From NCBI GenBank assembly GCA_022925895.1, contig JAKSYS010000430.1, positions 1 to 53,512 on the forward strand: a stretch of 53,512 nt of DNA, in the 5' to 3' direction. A program made the position numbers and the translations under genes. Each line of letters starts with the position of its first letter. Position 1 is the first letter of the stretch. The notes beneath the pieces are model-generated. The model had not been told where the DNA came from and searched no databases. It saw only the letters and a program-made list of their open reading frames with translations. Below, piece by piece: positions 10,401 through 21,877 of this stretch. The DNA comes from Fragilaria crotonensis (lineage: Eukaryota > Bacillariophyta > Fragilariophyceae > Fragilariales > Fragilariaceae).

Positions 10401-12784
10401 ATGTTGGCACTTCATGTTCTGCGTCGAATGTCAACTAGAAGTTCTGCGCTCACAGCGACCAGGTTGATGGTTTGCCAACTCGAGGGTGTCAGTTCGCTCT
10501 CGATCTGGTTGGACGGACGTCTGCCGATCTTTCCGGTTGGCAGACGACATAAGTCGACCGTCGCGGATGCCTATGATGAAGACAGGTCAAGGCAAACTCG
10601 ACTTGAAATCCCTCAGCGAATTCGGCAAAAGGTTATCAGTGCTGCGGACGCCGTGTCCCTTATAAACGACGGTGACACTGTATGTGTCTCTGGTTTCGTT
10701 TGTCAGGGAGCACCTGAAGCAGTCCTCAAAGCGCTCGGCGAACGATACAAGGAAACAAATTCACCCAACAATCTCACTCTTTTGTTTGGCGGCGGACCTG
10801 GCGACTTCGACAAAAGAGGTCTTAATCACCTCGCCCAACTTCCACCCGAAGGAAGTAGCGCACCTCCTATGCTTCGCCGCACTATCGGCTCTCATTACGG
10901 GCAGACACCCATGGTGGCCCGCTTGGCTCTGGACGAGATAGTTGAAGCCTGGACGCTGCCAATGGGGTCGGTTTCGCGAATGCTTCGAGCTCAATCAACC
11001 CATTCACCCGGGCATATCACAACTATTGGCCTTGGCACTTATGTAGACCCAGACTTATCTGGAGGGGCAGCAAATGAATCAGCGAAAAGGAGCCCCTTCA
11101 ACAAGCAATTAGTGACAAAGATTTCACTCGACGATCAAAATTTTCTCATGTACAAGGCACTTCCTGTCAACGTTGCTATCATTCGGGGAACGACTGCCGA
11201 TGGCCAAGGCAACATCTCGATTGAACACGAGTCCCTCAAGTGCGATCAAATGACTACGGCTGCTGCCGCGCGTAATTCTGGCGGCATCGTCATCGCCCAA
11301 GTCAAAAGAGTCGCTGCAAACTGCTCATTGCCTTCAAGAACCATCGCTGTACCTGGAGCACTAGTCGATTGCGTTGTAGTAGTGGACACTGAGGACCACG
11401 ACACTCTCCATCCGATGAGCTATGTGGAAAAACACAATCCAGTATTGACGGGGGAGTTTCGCACTCCCCAAGATCAATTACCGACCATGAGTCTTGATGT
11501 CCGGAAAATCATTGCTCGCCGTGCCTCTTTCGGACTCACGCCCAATACTGTTGTCAACCTTGGTATCGGCTTGCCCGAAGGCGTCGCCGCGGTTGCAGCG
11601 GAGGAAGGAATGCTCTCGTACGTCACCTTGTCGACAGAACCAGGTAGCTTCGGGGGAATTCCTGCATCCGGGCACAGCTTCGGGCCTTCCTTCAACTCAG
11701 ACGCTTTAGTTGAAATGAACCAAATGTTTGATTTCTATGATGGAGGCGGACTGGACCTGTGCTTGGCGCCGCCCAAGTCTCGAAAAATGGTGATGTCAAC
11801 GTTTCAAGGATGAGTAAAAACCGTCTTACTGGTCCGGGAGGATTCATCGACATCTCACAGTCTACGAAGAATATCTTCTTCATGACTCCTCTTACGACAA
11901 AAGGGCTAGAACTTGATATCCCTGGCGATGGAACCATGAAGATTGCCACGGAGGGAGAACTGAAGAAGTTCGTTTCGGAAGTCTATGAGAAGACATTTAG
12001 TGGCGACGAAGCTGTCCGTCGTGGCCAAACTGTCTTTTACGTCACAGAGAGGGCCGTGTTTCGACGTTCCGCGAAACACGATGTTATTGAGCTTATCGAA
12101 ATTGCTCCAGGCATTGACCTTCAAAAGGACATCCTAGACCAATTGGACTTTCAACCAGTGGTGAGCAAGAACCTGAAAGTGATGGATCGCAGAATCTTCA
12201 TGAAAGAAAGGATGGGCATACGAAGAGACCTCTTCGGCTCTCTCAACGAAAGATTTACGTATCACGAGGATGATCACTCCATGTTCCTCGATCTTTTTGG
12301 TATTACCATCGACTGCGAGGATGATATCCAATGGTTGATGGATAGTGTCGGGTACATGCTTGACCCCTTGGTTGCAGCGAAGGGACCAATCGAAATGGTT
12401 GTAAACTATGACGGATTTGATATTCGCAAGGACTTGGAAGAGAAGTATAATGCTGCCCTGGAAGTGCTCGGTGCAAAATACTACAAGAGTGTTGTGAGAT
12501 TCGCTGGAAAAGCCTTCAAACGTGCAAAACTGGGAAAGCAGCTGAGGATTGATGACTGGGATTTCGATTGCCTGTTCAAGCGTTACGATAAGGACGGTAA
12601 TTCCAGAGTGTCTGTTGAGGAGCTGCGTGATGGTATGATGCACGATTTCCATATCCACTTGACTCCTGGCCAAATGAACTTTATCATCAAGACTTACGGC
12701 GGCGGTGGTGGCTTGACGTCTGTGGAATTGGACAAAACAGCCTTCTGCGAAGTGCTCCTCTACATTCTCAAAACCGACAAATAA
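10401..12784 (+). CDS. acyl-CoA:acetate/3-ketoacid CoA-transferase with C-terminal EF-hand (one frameshift)
   Basis: The start ATG at 10401 begins a basic, Ser/Arg-rich presequence (MLALHVLRRMSTRSSALTATR), so the protein is probably mitochondrial. It is a fused alpha-beta CoA transferase of the YdiF/propionate CoA-transferase type. The N-terminal half has the family glycine loop (LFGGGPGDFDKRGL). The second half carries the catalytic Glu at about residue 413 in STEPGSFGGIPASG, followed by FDFYDGGGLDL. The frame then shifts once near 11761-11765 (one base missing after GGLDLC) and continues as GAAQVSKNGDVNVSRM to the stop at 12782-12784, about 795 aa in all. Beyond the transferase lies a domain with DLFGITIDCEDDIQWLMDSV and MVVNYDGFDIRKDLEE, similar to extensions in long bacterial homologues, and then an EF-hand loop (DKDGNSRVSVEE, about residue 730). 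It moves CoA between short-chain acids in acetate, propionate or ketone metabolism. The EF-hand suggests Ca2+ control (inference). Confidence 0.85.
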
Positions 12785-12826
12785 ATCGTACGTCCTTTGT
12801 TCAATCACACACGATTCTACCGGTAG

Positions 12827-13378
12827 TCATCTCAAGTCTAGTATGTTGCCCTGCATTCGAGTACCAAGGAGACATCCACCCCTAGCGATAACTCCTTTGA
12901 CCACGACGAACATCTCCACGCAAATTCTCACCACGTCCTTCGAACGATTCCGGTGCAAGTCATGGAATCGAGGTTCCAATTCCAACGATGCGAATTCCTG
13001 AGTGGTCTCGCGGCCAAACAACAAATGTGTTGGAGCATATAATCCGTGTGCGTTTCGACTTCCTGTGAAGGATGTGGACTTAGTATTGGTCCAATTAGTG
13101 CCACTGGTGGCGATAGTCCAGCACAAGGTTCCAACCCGGTAGTGTTCGGCAATTCCATCTCAGGCGCTCCGACTACAGACGCTTGTAATGACTGACGCTG
13201 ACGGTTTCCAATGATCCCACGATGACCATAGGACCCCCCCCCTTCTCACTCTCAGCACCCTTTACTGGAGAAACATATGCCGGTTCTCCCGACCTCGAAT
13301 TCTGAGACACATTTTCTAGTGGATGATGGGGCAAGACTTCCTCTCTTCTCGCCGCGATAATTGCGATGGAACTCATCG
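12827..13378 (-). CDS. unrecognised gene or remnant, frame broken at a poly-G run
   Basis: From ATG at 13378 (MSSIAIIAARREEVLPHHPL) one frame stays open to a run of about ten C on the plus strand (13233-13242). Right after that run a second frame opens (SYGHRGIIGNRQRQSLQASV) and stays open for about 100 codons through MELPNTTGLEPCAGLSPP, SHPSQ-like and Cys/Arg-rich text. A third frame then looks more protein-like near 13030-12830 (RETTQEFASLELEPRFHDLH). Slippage in the homopolymer and one more indel would join them into a protein of about 180 aa. I recognise no family. It lies between the convergent CoA transferase and the CNX1-like gene. It may be a real but error-broken gene, or a decayed one. 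Confidence 0.3.
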
Positions 13379-13584
13379 AAAAAAGGTAGGAATGCCGTGA
13401 TTGCGGTAAATAGCCATGTCCTTGGTTAGAACAATGGGTGCTCTCTCCTAGTTGCTTCGTAGTACGCTGGACCATGACAGCATAACTCAAACACAACAAT
13501 TCCGGATGACCCTGGATGCTACGTCTGAATCCGGACCTCCAACGATACGGAGCTCGTCACAGGGTTCAGTCTAAATCAAGCCTC

Positions 13585-15621
13585 CTATGACCTACCTCTT
13601 GCAACTTTTAAGGCATGCTTGAGTAGGCCTCGAACATTTTCAAGTGCGCCTCGCAAACCCTGCTCTGGCACCATGATGACAATAGACCCACGACCCGTTG
13701 GGAGGTACCCAACCAGCGTTTCCAATACAGCACTTGCCGCACATTCCGAGGCCGCTCCTTGTCGCGCTTGAAGTGCCAGTGCATCTGCAACTTTCGTTAA
13801 GCGGTGACGAAGCTCAGTGGCGACATTAAGCTGATACCGAAAGGAAGAATTGCATACAATGACAAGCACATCGACAGAACCAAGATTATCGTGGTTGTCT
13901 CTGTCTTGAGCACAAAAATCATAGAGGCTTGCCACATCTCCAGCAAAGGATTTTTCCGAAATAATGTCTACCGCACCACTCTTGGAACCACTGAGAGCCG
14001 ATTTCACCACGGCAGACACCTGATTCAGGGAGGCACTTGTATTCGTCGCATCTGCCGGTGAATTCATGACATGGACCACAGCAACGTGCAAAGACTTGGA
14101 TTTCGATTTCATATCCGAGTTTAGGTGCAGCGAATCTTTCACTTTTGATCCATGACTATGTCTGAGCAATAAAAGTGTGAATTCCTCGCCATTCTTGGCC
14201 TCCGTCCGTTGACTCGTCGCTTGTGGCAGCAACAACAACCCTTCGGCATCTCGTACGCTCATCAATCGTGACGATTGTTGAACTCCTGTGGAAGTGGCGA
14301 TCAATTTGGTGCCCTGGTGAGATAATGTGACACGATGGTACTCGGGTCGCTCCACATCGAGCTTGACATCATGCGAGAGCACGGCTGTCATTTCTGGGTG
14401 GACCCAGGCGCTTTGCACTATGCTGTGCACCTTTTCCTCGAAACTGGCCTCTTCAGCGAAACTCGCAATCATCGTCCCGTCCCACAATAGCTGCAGGCAG
14501 GGTCGCAGGAGCAAGTGTGCACATACGAATCCGGAGACTGGATTGCCAGGGAGTGCAAAAACTAGTTGCGTTCGACTTGCGTGTTGCATAGTGACAAACG
14601 TGGTGGGCTTGCCAGGTTTCATATGCATCCTACCCATGTGCAGGGTCCCATCTAGATGCTGCACCAGAATTTCTTCCATCACATCCGATTCGCCTCTGGA
14701 GATTCCGCCGGTCGTGACAATCACGTCGCAGCCGGCTTTCGTAATGGCGTCGCGCAAGGTCTCTGTCAGGGATGCGATGTCATCGTCCCTTTGAATTCCA
14801 AGATCAACCGGGGTGCATGTTTGGAAGCTAGATAAGAGTGACAGTAGGATAGGTCGGTTGACATCTGGAATTTTGCCATAGCTATTGGATGGCATGTCGT
14901 CGGGTCGTAAGAGCTCATTTCCCGTCGAGAGGACGCCCACGCGGACGCTCCTTTGCACCGTCACACTCTCAACGTTTGCTTGTAGCAGCAGACCAATGGC
15001 CGCGGAGTCTATGCAGTGACCCTTGGGTAAAACTACCGACCCAGCGGGTATGTCACAACCCACTTGGCGGACCCAGGTGCCAGGTTTGATCTTCGCCATC
15101 TTTTGAACAGCTATCCGCGTGTGATCCTGTGAGACCTGACACTCTTCGATAGGGACAACGCAATCACATGAGTCCGGAAGAACGGCTCCTGTTGTAATGT
15201 AGTAGGCACTGGGCAATTCGGATGATTTCTCAGCGAACAAACCAGCGTCGCGGCCGGCATATATCTTGTCGACCACGACATGAGTCCATGTTGCAGCTGC
15301 GTTCGCATGTGCCGGCATTGATGCTTTATCGTCCAAAACATCCTTGCTGTGAATTGCATATCCATCCATGATACTTGCATTGTAGGCGGGATAGCCAGGT
15401 TCCGACATGATCACATCTTCAGCTACACGTCGACCTAACAACTGCTTCCATGGCCAGTCGTCACTGGCATGAGCTCGCTGGAGCTGTCGTAGTGAAATAG
15501 TCTCACTGTCGACACCGTCGGATATCAACTTCAGTGCGGTTTGACGAAGGACAGTGCGAATGGCGTTGGGGACGGTCACCATGGGGTGAACCCTCTTTTC
15601 GAACGTATCGATAGGCGTCAT
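13585..15621 (-). CDS. molybdopterin molybdenumtransferase, CNX1/gephyrin-like with degenerate G domain
   Basis: 678 aa, intronless, ATG at 15621. Residues 1 to about 490 are a complete MoeA/E domain with MDGYAIHSKD, ITTGAVLPDSCDCVVPIEE, RVGVLSTGNELL, VTTGGISRGESDVMEEIL and ALPGNPVSGFV. This domain inserts molybdate into adenylylated molybdopterin to finish the molybdenum cofactor. After a Ser/Lys-rich linker, residues about 510-678 align by layout with the MogA/G domain (SLHVAVVHVMN at the start, LENVRGLLKHALKVARG at the end). However, the canonical GGTG segment is replaced by VLVIVCNSSF, and the SRSxAGxR and PGNP motifs are absent. The E domain should be active; the G domain, which adenylylates molybdopterin, looks inactive or repurposed. 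It is cytosolic, as no targeting signal is visible. The E-then-G order matches plant CNX1 and is the reverse of animal gephyrin. Confidence 0.88.
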   Translation of the reverse strand: MTPIDTFEKRVHPMVTVPNAIRTVLRQTALKLISDGVDSETISLRQLQRAHASDDWPWKQLLGRRVAEDVIMSEPGYPAYNASIMDGYAIHSKDVLDDKASMPAHANAAATWTHVVVDKIYAGRDAGLFAEKSSELPSAYYITTGAVLPDSCDCVVPIEECQVSQDHTRIAVQKMAKIKPGTWVRQVGCDIPAGSVVLPKGHCIDSAAIGLLLQANVESVTVQRSVRVGVLSTGNELLRPDDMPSNSYGKIPDVNRPILLSLLSSFQTCTPVDLGIQRDDDIASLTETLRDAITKAGCDVIVTTGGISRGESDVMEEILVQHLDGTLHMGRMHMKPGKPTTFVTMQHASRTQLVFALPGNPVSGFVCAHLLLRPCLQLLWDGTMIASFAEEASFEEKVHSIVQSAWVHPEMTAVLSHDVKLDVERPEYHRVTLSHQGTKLIATSTGVQQSSRLMSVRDAEGLLLLPQATSQRTEAKNGEEFTLLLLRHSHGSKVKDSLHLNSDMKSKSKSLHVAVVHVMNSPADATNTSASLNQVSAVVKSALSGSKSGAVDIISEKSFAGDVASLYDFCAQDRDNHDNLGSVDVLVIVCNSSFRYQLNVATELRHRLTKVADALALQARQGAASECAASAVLETLVGYLPTGRGSIVIMVPEQGLRGALENVRGLLKHALKVARGRS

Positions 15622-16374
15622 GGAACAGGTATTGGTTTAAAGGTTAGCAGCAATGGGAATCGTCAAAGAGCACCAACCGTCGCGAGGCAAGTGCGCTGAG
15701 GTCTGTGATGGAATATCTAATATATCTTGGATTCTGATGATATCTGCTGATATGTCAGACGGATAGAGGGAATCCGTGAAAAATAAACGTAACGCTGAGA
15801 CGACTGAAAAAATGGCTGGAAAATGAAGATTTAAACTCGTCTGCTGATTATTCGAGTTATACATGCGTACCTACTAGTACCTACTGTACCTTTCAGGGTT
15901 TGGAATGCAAATGACCTGACGTTTCAGGGAAATACCAAGACTTTTCTGAGAAAAGCTCAAAAATGGAAATTCATTTTTGAGTCGAGTGGTTCGAGTATGT
16001 GCATAATTTTCTGAGGTGCGGGTACAGCGGGGTATCGTACATCCGCGGGGGTACAAATCTCCGTGAATTATTTTGCGCTACAGGTACACAATTACAGATA
16101 TGGTACCTGTACCCATCCTATACTGTAGTGCTGTACAAAAGGTCCAACCACGACGACTGACGTGTTGACGTGAGATGTGATGCATTGATGCGATACGAGA
16201 ACCGACATACGACTCTCGTATGACTGATGCTGGTCTGCTGATGCTCCTGATGATGATGGCAGGGAAGAGTTCTCACTTCGACACAGACCTCAAGTACTTG
16301 CGTGTTGCAATTCCTCGTGCTCGAAGCACTTCATATTATTTACTCTCCTAGCTACGTCCCCCTCCACCACCACC
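15622..16374. other. divergent intergenic region
   Basis: No gene is supported. Positions 15860-15890 and 16075-16140 contain GTAC words (gtacctactagtacctactgtacc; ggtacctgtacccatcc). Positions 15905-16015 are A/T-rich. The region separates the CNX1-like gene (minus) from the small plastid protein (plus), so both promoters are expected here, but no core element is evident. Confidence 0.4.
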
Positions 16375-16725
16375 ATGTTGCAGTCCAGCTCGACAAGGTT
16401 TACCACTCTCTCCATCTTGACTCTCGCCCTTGCCTTGCTGCTAGCGTCATCATCGTGTCATGCCTTTGTGGTGGCCCCACAACACCGTGTCTCAACACCT
16501 ACATCGTCATCGACGACGACCGTGGCCCACGTCTTTGGAAAGAAGGGACCCAAGGAAGATTTGAGTTTCATTGAAAGTAGGGATATGACCCGCGAAGAAA
16601 TGTTGGAACTCAACAAGCAGAATGAAGAGATTATGAACATGGAATTGCAAATGATGACCGGTTTTTCCTTGATCTTGTCGTTGCCAATCCTTTATCTGTG
16701 CTGGGTTGCCTTCTTTTCTGATTAA
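16375..16725 (+). CDS. small plastid-targeted single-span membrane protein
   Basis: 116 aa. Residues 1-30 form a signal peptide with a strong hydrophobic core (TLSILTLALALLLASSS) followed by CHAFVVAP, the Phe-at-cleavage motif of diatom plastid preproteins. A Ser/Thr-rich transit stretch follows. The mature part is about 60-70 residues: a charged segment (ESRDMTREEMLELNKQNEEI) and a C-terminal transmembrane helix (GFSLILSLPILYLCWVAFF). The layout is like that of small thylakoid membrane proteins, but I do not recognise the family. The start is chosen because the ATG at 16375 directly precedes the signal peptide. Confidence 0.75.
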   Translation: MLQSSSTRFTTLSILTLALALLLASSSCHAFVVAPQHRVSTPTSSSTTTVAHVFGKKGPKEDLSFIESRDMTREEMLELNKQNEEIMNMELQMMTGFSLILSLPILYLCWVAFFSD

Positions 16726-16972
16726 ACTTTTTCGCAACCATCTTTTGTTTGCGTCATACGAGGAGGAGTAAGGCGAGGGAGATCCGAGAATGAGCACGAA
16801 ATCAGAGTTGCCCTGAAGCCACAGATGGGAGGCGTCGCTAGTTGAGGAGCAGGATGACCGACAAGTTGAGAAGCATCACGAAAACACGTTTCTTGTCACA
16901 GAAGTAAATTACTCCTTAGCAAATTTCTTAGCATTTGAAGTTACCGTATAACACTCCGCGAATGAACGCACT

Positions 16973-19900
16973 TTAGGTCGCTGGACACTCTGGAATGCAT
17001 TCCAGACAAGGGCAAGCAAGATCACAATCCACGACAAGTTCCTTCAGGGACGATAAACCGCACAACTCAATGGGGACGTTTCCAGTCAGCAAGTTGGCGT
17101 CCAGACCCAAATACTCCAAAGAGAGAGCACCGGCCAATTCCGAAGGAATGGTACCGGAAAGGACGTTGTTGTTCAAAAACAGATTCGAAAGGGAGTTCAA
17201 GCTACCAAGCTCGGTAGGTAAAGTACCTGATAGCTTGTTGGTTTCCAACGAGAGCACAGCTAATTGATCAAAAGCCGACATCAGCGTTCCATTCAACTTC
17301 CCGGAAAAACCATTATTTTCCAGGAAAATGTAAATAAGGTGGGTGAGGTCGGAAACCACGGCGTGAAAATCACCAACGAGACGATTTCCAGACAAGTCCA
17401 GGACGCGGAGGTTTCTCAAGCCAACCAACTCGGAGGTGATGGTGCCCGACAAGTAGTTGAGGCCCAGATACAATTCTCGTAAATCTGGCATATTCGATAC
17501 CTTTGAGGACACCGTGCCATTGAAACGATTTGACTGCAGGTTGAGGATACTCAGTGAAGTCATCGCATACAAAAAGTCAGGAAGTGTCCCCTCCATATCG
17601 TTGACCTGCAAGTCTAATTTGACTGAAAATCGGACCGGTAAGAGAAGCGACGACCGGATGGCATTAATCGCGCCGTGAGGTTTACTTACAAAGATCAGAC
17701 ATTAGACCTACATCCGGGTGAATCCCTGTGATTCTATTGTGTTGGAGAGCGATACCAACTACAGCATTGATGAGCAAAGCAAAGAACGAAAAATAGTTGA
17801 ACATTCATGACCGCCAGAACTTACCAAGCGAAGTAAGCACCTTCATCTCGGAAGGGATGCGTCCTACCATGTTTTTGCCATCATCACCTGAATCAATTTC
17901 CGTGACTTCATAATCGATACAGGATATATACTCCCAATCACATTCATGCCGATCTCCGTCAAGCCACCACAAATGAGAGATCCAGCGATCCCCAGATGTG
18001 GCGTAGTAGAACGTCGCGAGCGCATAGCGCGTCGAGACTTTTTGACTTTCTTCTGTCGAAACGGCACCGGGTGTAACTGGCGACCTTGAATCACTGCCAA
18101 CGATCCACGCAAACGCTGCATTCTGTGGTGACGACGGGTCGTCTAACGTTTCAGCGTCAGTCACGTTGGATAGTATGGTACGAATTTCAGCCAGTCTTTC
18201 TGGATTAATCGGGATTGTTGGACTGGGAGTTGGAGCACTGGCCGAGTCATCCCGGAAAACGACGAGGGGAAGCGTGATTCCAAGTACGCCTCCTGTAATG
18301 ACGAGAAAGAGCGTGATTAGACAGAAAGTCCGAGATCTGTACCAGGGAATGGATTTCAGATCATCCGAAGAGATTCCATCAGTCAGGCGATCTACCGGTG
18401 TGACTTCAGCTTCAATAAAGGTGCCGGCATTGAGTTGCTCTGAAGTGGTGATAGCCCCAGGCTCTCGCTCGCGGATGGTTTGGCCTGAAATGAAGAAAGC
18501 ACCAGTAGACCTCCTTCGAACAAGATCTGATCGTTGCGATCCCAACTCTGTGTCTATTTCATGATGATAGGAGTCGCCTGAAGCAGACCGCGAGTTATCT
18601 CGATCATAGCTGTCTCCGCTTTCAGAATATGAAGGACCATCGTTCCCCGATTTTCGGACGCGTCCAGATCCATCACTACTCCTTGAAACCCTTCTCATTG
18701 CATGATCCTCTACATCCTCTTCGTAATTCTCTTCTCCAGGGAACTGGGATACTCTCCCTTTGTTATCGCCGGTGGGTTCTTGAAAGCTCGACAAACTCGC
18801 GTATAAATCTGAGGTCGGAAAATGCGAGACTCGACTTTTTTGGGATGTTGCCTCGGAATGATTTGCAGTATCCACAGATGAGCGTCGGCTGGCGCCATGC
18901 TCATTCACTTCAGATTCACTATACTCTCGCTTTAACTTGCCTGCCCTTTTGGTGGCACGGGCTCCGATCTTTAGTTCTTCTACGCCATCGTCGTACGTTT
19001 CTCGTCCTTCCATAATTGAGATACGTCCCTCTTTAGAGGTTTTCGACGTTGACGGAGCACCTTTCACCGCCATCGCCCCGGCTTGATTGGATACATCACG
19101 GGTTGACGTGGGCTGAATTGACGACCACAGAGCGCCCGTGGATAATGAGTCGTCGGTGTCATTCGATCCGGATTCCGACGATATTGAAAGTCTTCCACTC
19201 TGTCTCACTGCAGCAGTTGAAACGAGAACGCCACCCGCCTCTAAGGATGTCGAAGTGCTCTTCTCGGTTGGTGCTGGAGGAGCTGAACTGCTTCCATATC
19301 TTGGTCGCTTTCCTTTGGGGGCAGCAGCCAACACCGAAACGGCCCCGACACGATTTGAATGGTCGAATGCGCCAGAGGCGGTTCCTTTCCCTTTTGGTGC
19401 TGCATGAGAGACAGACACGGCGCCTACATTGGACGGAGCAGATGAATCGTAGGTCTCGGCTCCAGATGAGAAAGAAGGCCCTCCCTTTCCTCGTGGAGCC
19501 GGAGCTTTAACGTTGACGGCACCAACTGAATTTGAAGTGTATGCCTCTGCTCCAGACGAGACCGAAGGCCCTCCCTTTCCGCGTGGTGCCGGAGCATTCA
19601 ACGCCACTGCACCAACACTAGATGAAGCGTGTGAATCAGCACCAGACGAGGAAGAAAGCCTTCGCTTTCCTCGTGGTGCAGGAGCACTCACCGCTACTGC
19701 ACCAACACCAGATGAATTGTATGTCTCGGCACCTGACGAGACAGACGGTCCCCCCTTGCCTCGTGGTGCAGGAGCACTCATAGCTACTGCACCAACACGA
19801 GAATCCTGACTTCCGGGGTGACCCGCCGAAGAATTCCAGGATGACGAGCGCTTGCCTGGCGGGGCAGCGCTAGGAACCGCTACCGCCCCAACCCGAGAGT

Positions 19901-20843
19901 CGTACGATTCCCCGATGGAGGCAACCGAAACGACTGGCCTTCCCTTTCCTTTCGGAGCTGCGCCGGACACATGCGAAGCACCAACACGAGAGTCAGAAGT
20001 GTTACGCATGTCACTCTTTCCCCTTGGTGCAGGGCCGGAAACTGCGGTGAATCCAGGTCGTTGGTGATTCCCAGCATATGCTTCGCTACTCGCTGATATT
20101 GAGGGGCCTCGCTTTCCAGTTTGCGAGCCCCCAGTAACAGCAACAGCTCCGACCCTGGACGCCCCGTTGGAGCTAGCATATGATGCATGAGATGACCTGA
20201 TAGCTTGGCGCGCAGAAGGCCCACTGGAAGCGGCAGCAGACCTGGTGAATGTATTCTGATTTGCTTTCTCAATTGATGCATAGATGGAGTTTGGAGATGA
20301 ATCCCTAGATCCGGTCATTTCCGAGTATTCTGCAGGAACAGAGCTACCTCTGGATTGCTCGCCAGTCGAGAACCGACGAGTTGCTTCACGTTTTCTGTTG
20401 TCTCGCTCTCTGAGCAGCCCAACTTCCTCTTCGATGTTGCTTGGCGTCAAGTGTGAGTGACCTTTCAGGGGTTCCTCTGCATCTAAATTAGAAAAGGAAC
20501 CAACTAGATTTGCAAGGTTTGGAACGAGAGTGCTCCGTCTCGGATCTTGAGCTGCTGGACTTTCCGACATCCCGTTCAAAACATTGTCGGAGGACCTCAT
20601 TGAGGACCTTTCCATAGATCTCTCCACATTACTATGCCGCCGTGCACTCTCGCGACTCTCACCACCATTGCGATCCGAGGTCGAACTTTTCCTTTTCTTT
20701 TTCTTTTTCGCTTCATCTCCATGTCTTTCGTCCGCATCCTTCTTCTTCTTGGCGTGCTTGCTTTTTGACTTTCGCCTTTCTTTCTCGCCGTCCTCCTCGC
20801 TCTTTTTGCTTTTTCTCCGTCTCGTCGACTCTGGTTCGTCCAT
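16973..20843 (-). CDS. leucine-rich-repeat single-pass membrane protein with long repetitive N-terminus
   Basis: Three exons (20843-17825, 17758-17690, 17622-16973), with phase 1 introns of 66 and 67 nt (GTAAGT...GTAG and GTAAGT...TCAG), give 1245 aa. The N-terminal 100 residues are Lys/Glu/Ser-rich (KSKHAKKKK, KKKKRKSS). Residues about 225-560 carry roughly twelve units of the VGAVAVSAPAPRGKGG type, separated by Ser-rich linkers. One transmembrane helix lies at about 840-863 (FCLITLFLVITGGVLGI). The outer part has a cap with TRYALATFYYATSGDRW and CDWEYISC, then about nine plant-type LRRs (LxxLxLxxNxLxGxIP) and a Cys-rich end (CDLACPCLECIPECPA). There is no kinase domain. Diatoms have many receptor-like LRR proteins of this kind; ligand and partner are unknown. 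The disordered basic tail would lie in the cytosol (inference). Confidence 0.85.
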
Positions 20844-21877
20844 TTTATGCCACTCTGATCACTAAAACTTGACCTTTGATAGTAGGGGTGTATTACAGAA
20901 GAGTAACGAAAGCTTTCCTGCGAGTGAGCTGCCCTGAAGGATGCATTAGTCGTAAAGGGTCCGGTGGGGGGTGGGGGTGGCTGATGCCTGAATGCCTGAT
21001 GCGCGTGACGACATTACGACTACTTGTACCGGTAAAAGCCTGACTGAATTATTTTACATAATTACCCTTCGTTCGCTCTTGCCTCCGGACTCCGGACATT
21101 CATGATACTATGTACTTCTACCGGATTATGACCATCGGCGTTGTGGGCGTTAACAGTTGTTTTTGGAAGTTAAAACATTTAGCGTCAATAGTTTTTTTTG
21201 GAAGTTAAAACATTTACCGTAAAAGTTCGAAACCGTCATTTGCCTGAACTGCCTGTACGACATACCTATTCGCCATATGATACTTTATGTATTTTACCAT
21301 GTATGAATACGTGTACGTCGTGTTCGACTTTCGAGGTTCATAAGATTGCCAATCAATGTACATGTATCAAATACTATGCATAGTCGTACACTGTATGATA
21401 TGATTATGAGCGCACATGGGTCGGTGGTCGGTGGTTGGAGTATAAACAATATGATTCGCCATACGTGCAATTGTACAGTACTAACGATGAGAACAACGTA
21501 CCTGGTACTACTGGTACCAGGTACAACAAGTCCGCACGGCATACCATGTACTAGTACTGTACCGCCATGGCGTACACAGACGCAAGGCAGAGGATAATCT
21601 ATATGCTTAAGTTACTTGCTTTTCACAAAATGATGTGTGCTGGCGACCATAGTGGAGGTCTGGAGGGGATCCATTTTGCTGCAGGCTAACACTGCGTACT
21701 GCGTATAACTAAACTGTAAGCTTTAGAACGCTTAAGCTCTGCACTATCTCTCGAGCATATCAAACCCATTATATTTATACTTCGCATTCTTGGCCAACAA
21801 CACGCAACGTAAAAACACCCACCCAATCAATGTGAACAGCATCACAATTCCTAAACCTCCTTTGCAAGCTCGCTCTT
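20844..21877. other. intergenic region with GTAC words and a G-rich run
   Basis: No gene is supported. Features seen: a G-rich run at 20960-20985; a tandem direct repeat at 21150-21222; GTAC words at 21020, 21110, 21470-21560 (acctggtactactggtaccagg); and an A/T-rich stretch before the H+-ATPase stop. Being 3' to the ATPase and 5' to the LRR gene, it should contain the LRR promoter. Confidence 0.4.
21150..21222 (+). repeat. two-copy direct repeat, about 35 nt
   Basis: The block gtttttggaagttaaaacat followed by ttagcgt is repeated after one unit as ttttttggaagttaaaacat followed by ttaccgt. The two copies are head-to-tail and nearly identical. Function unknown. Confidence 0.7.
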
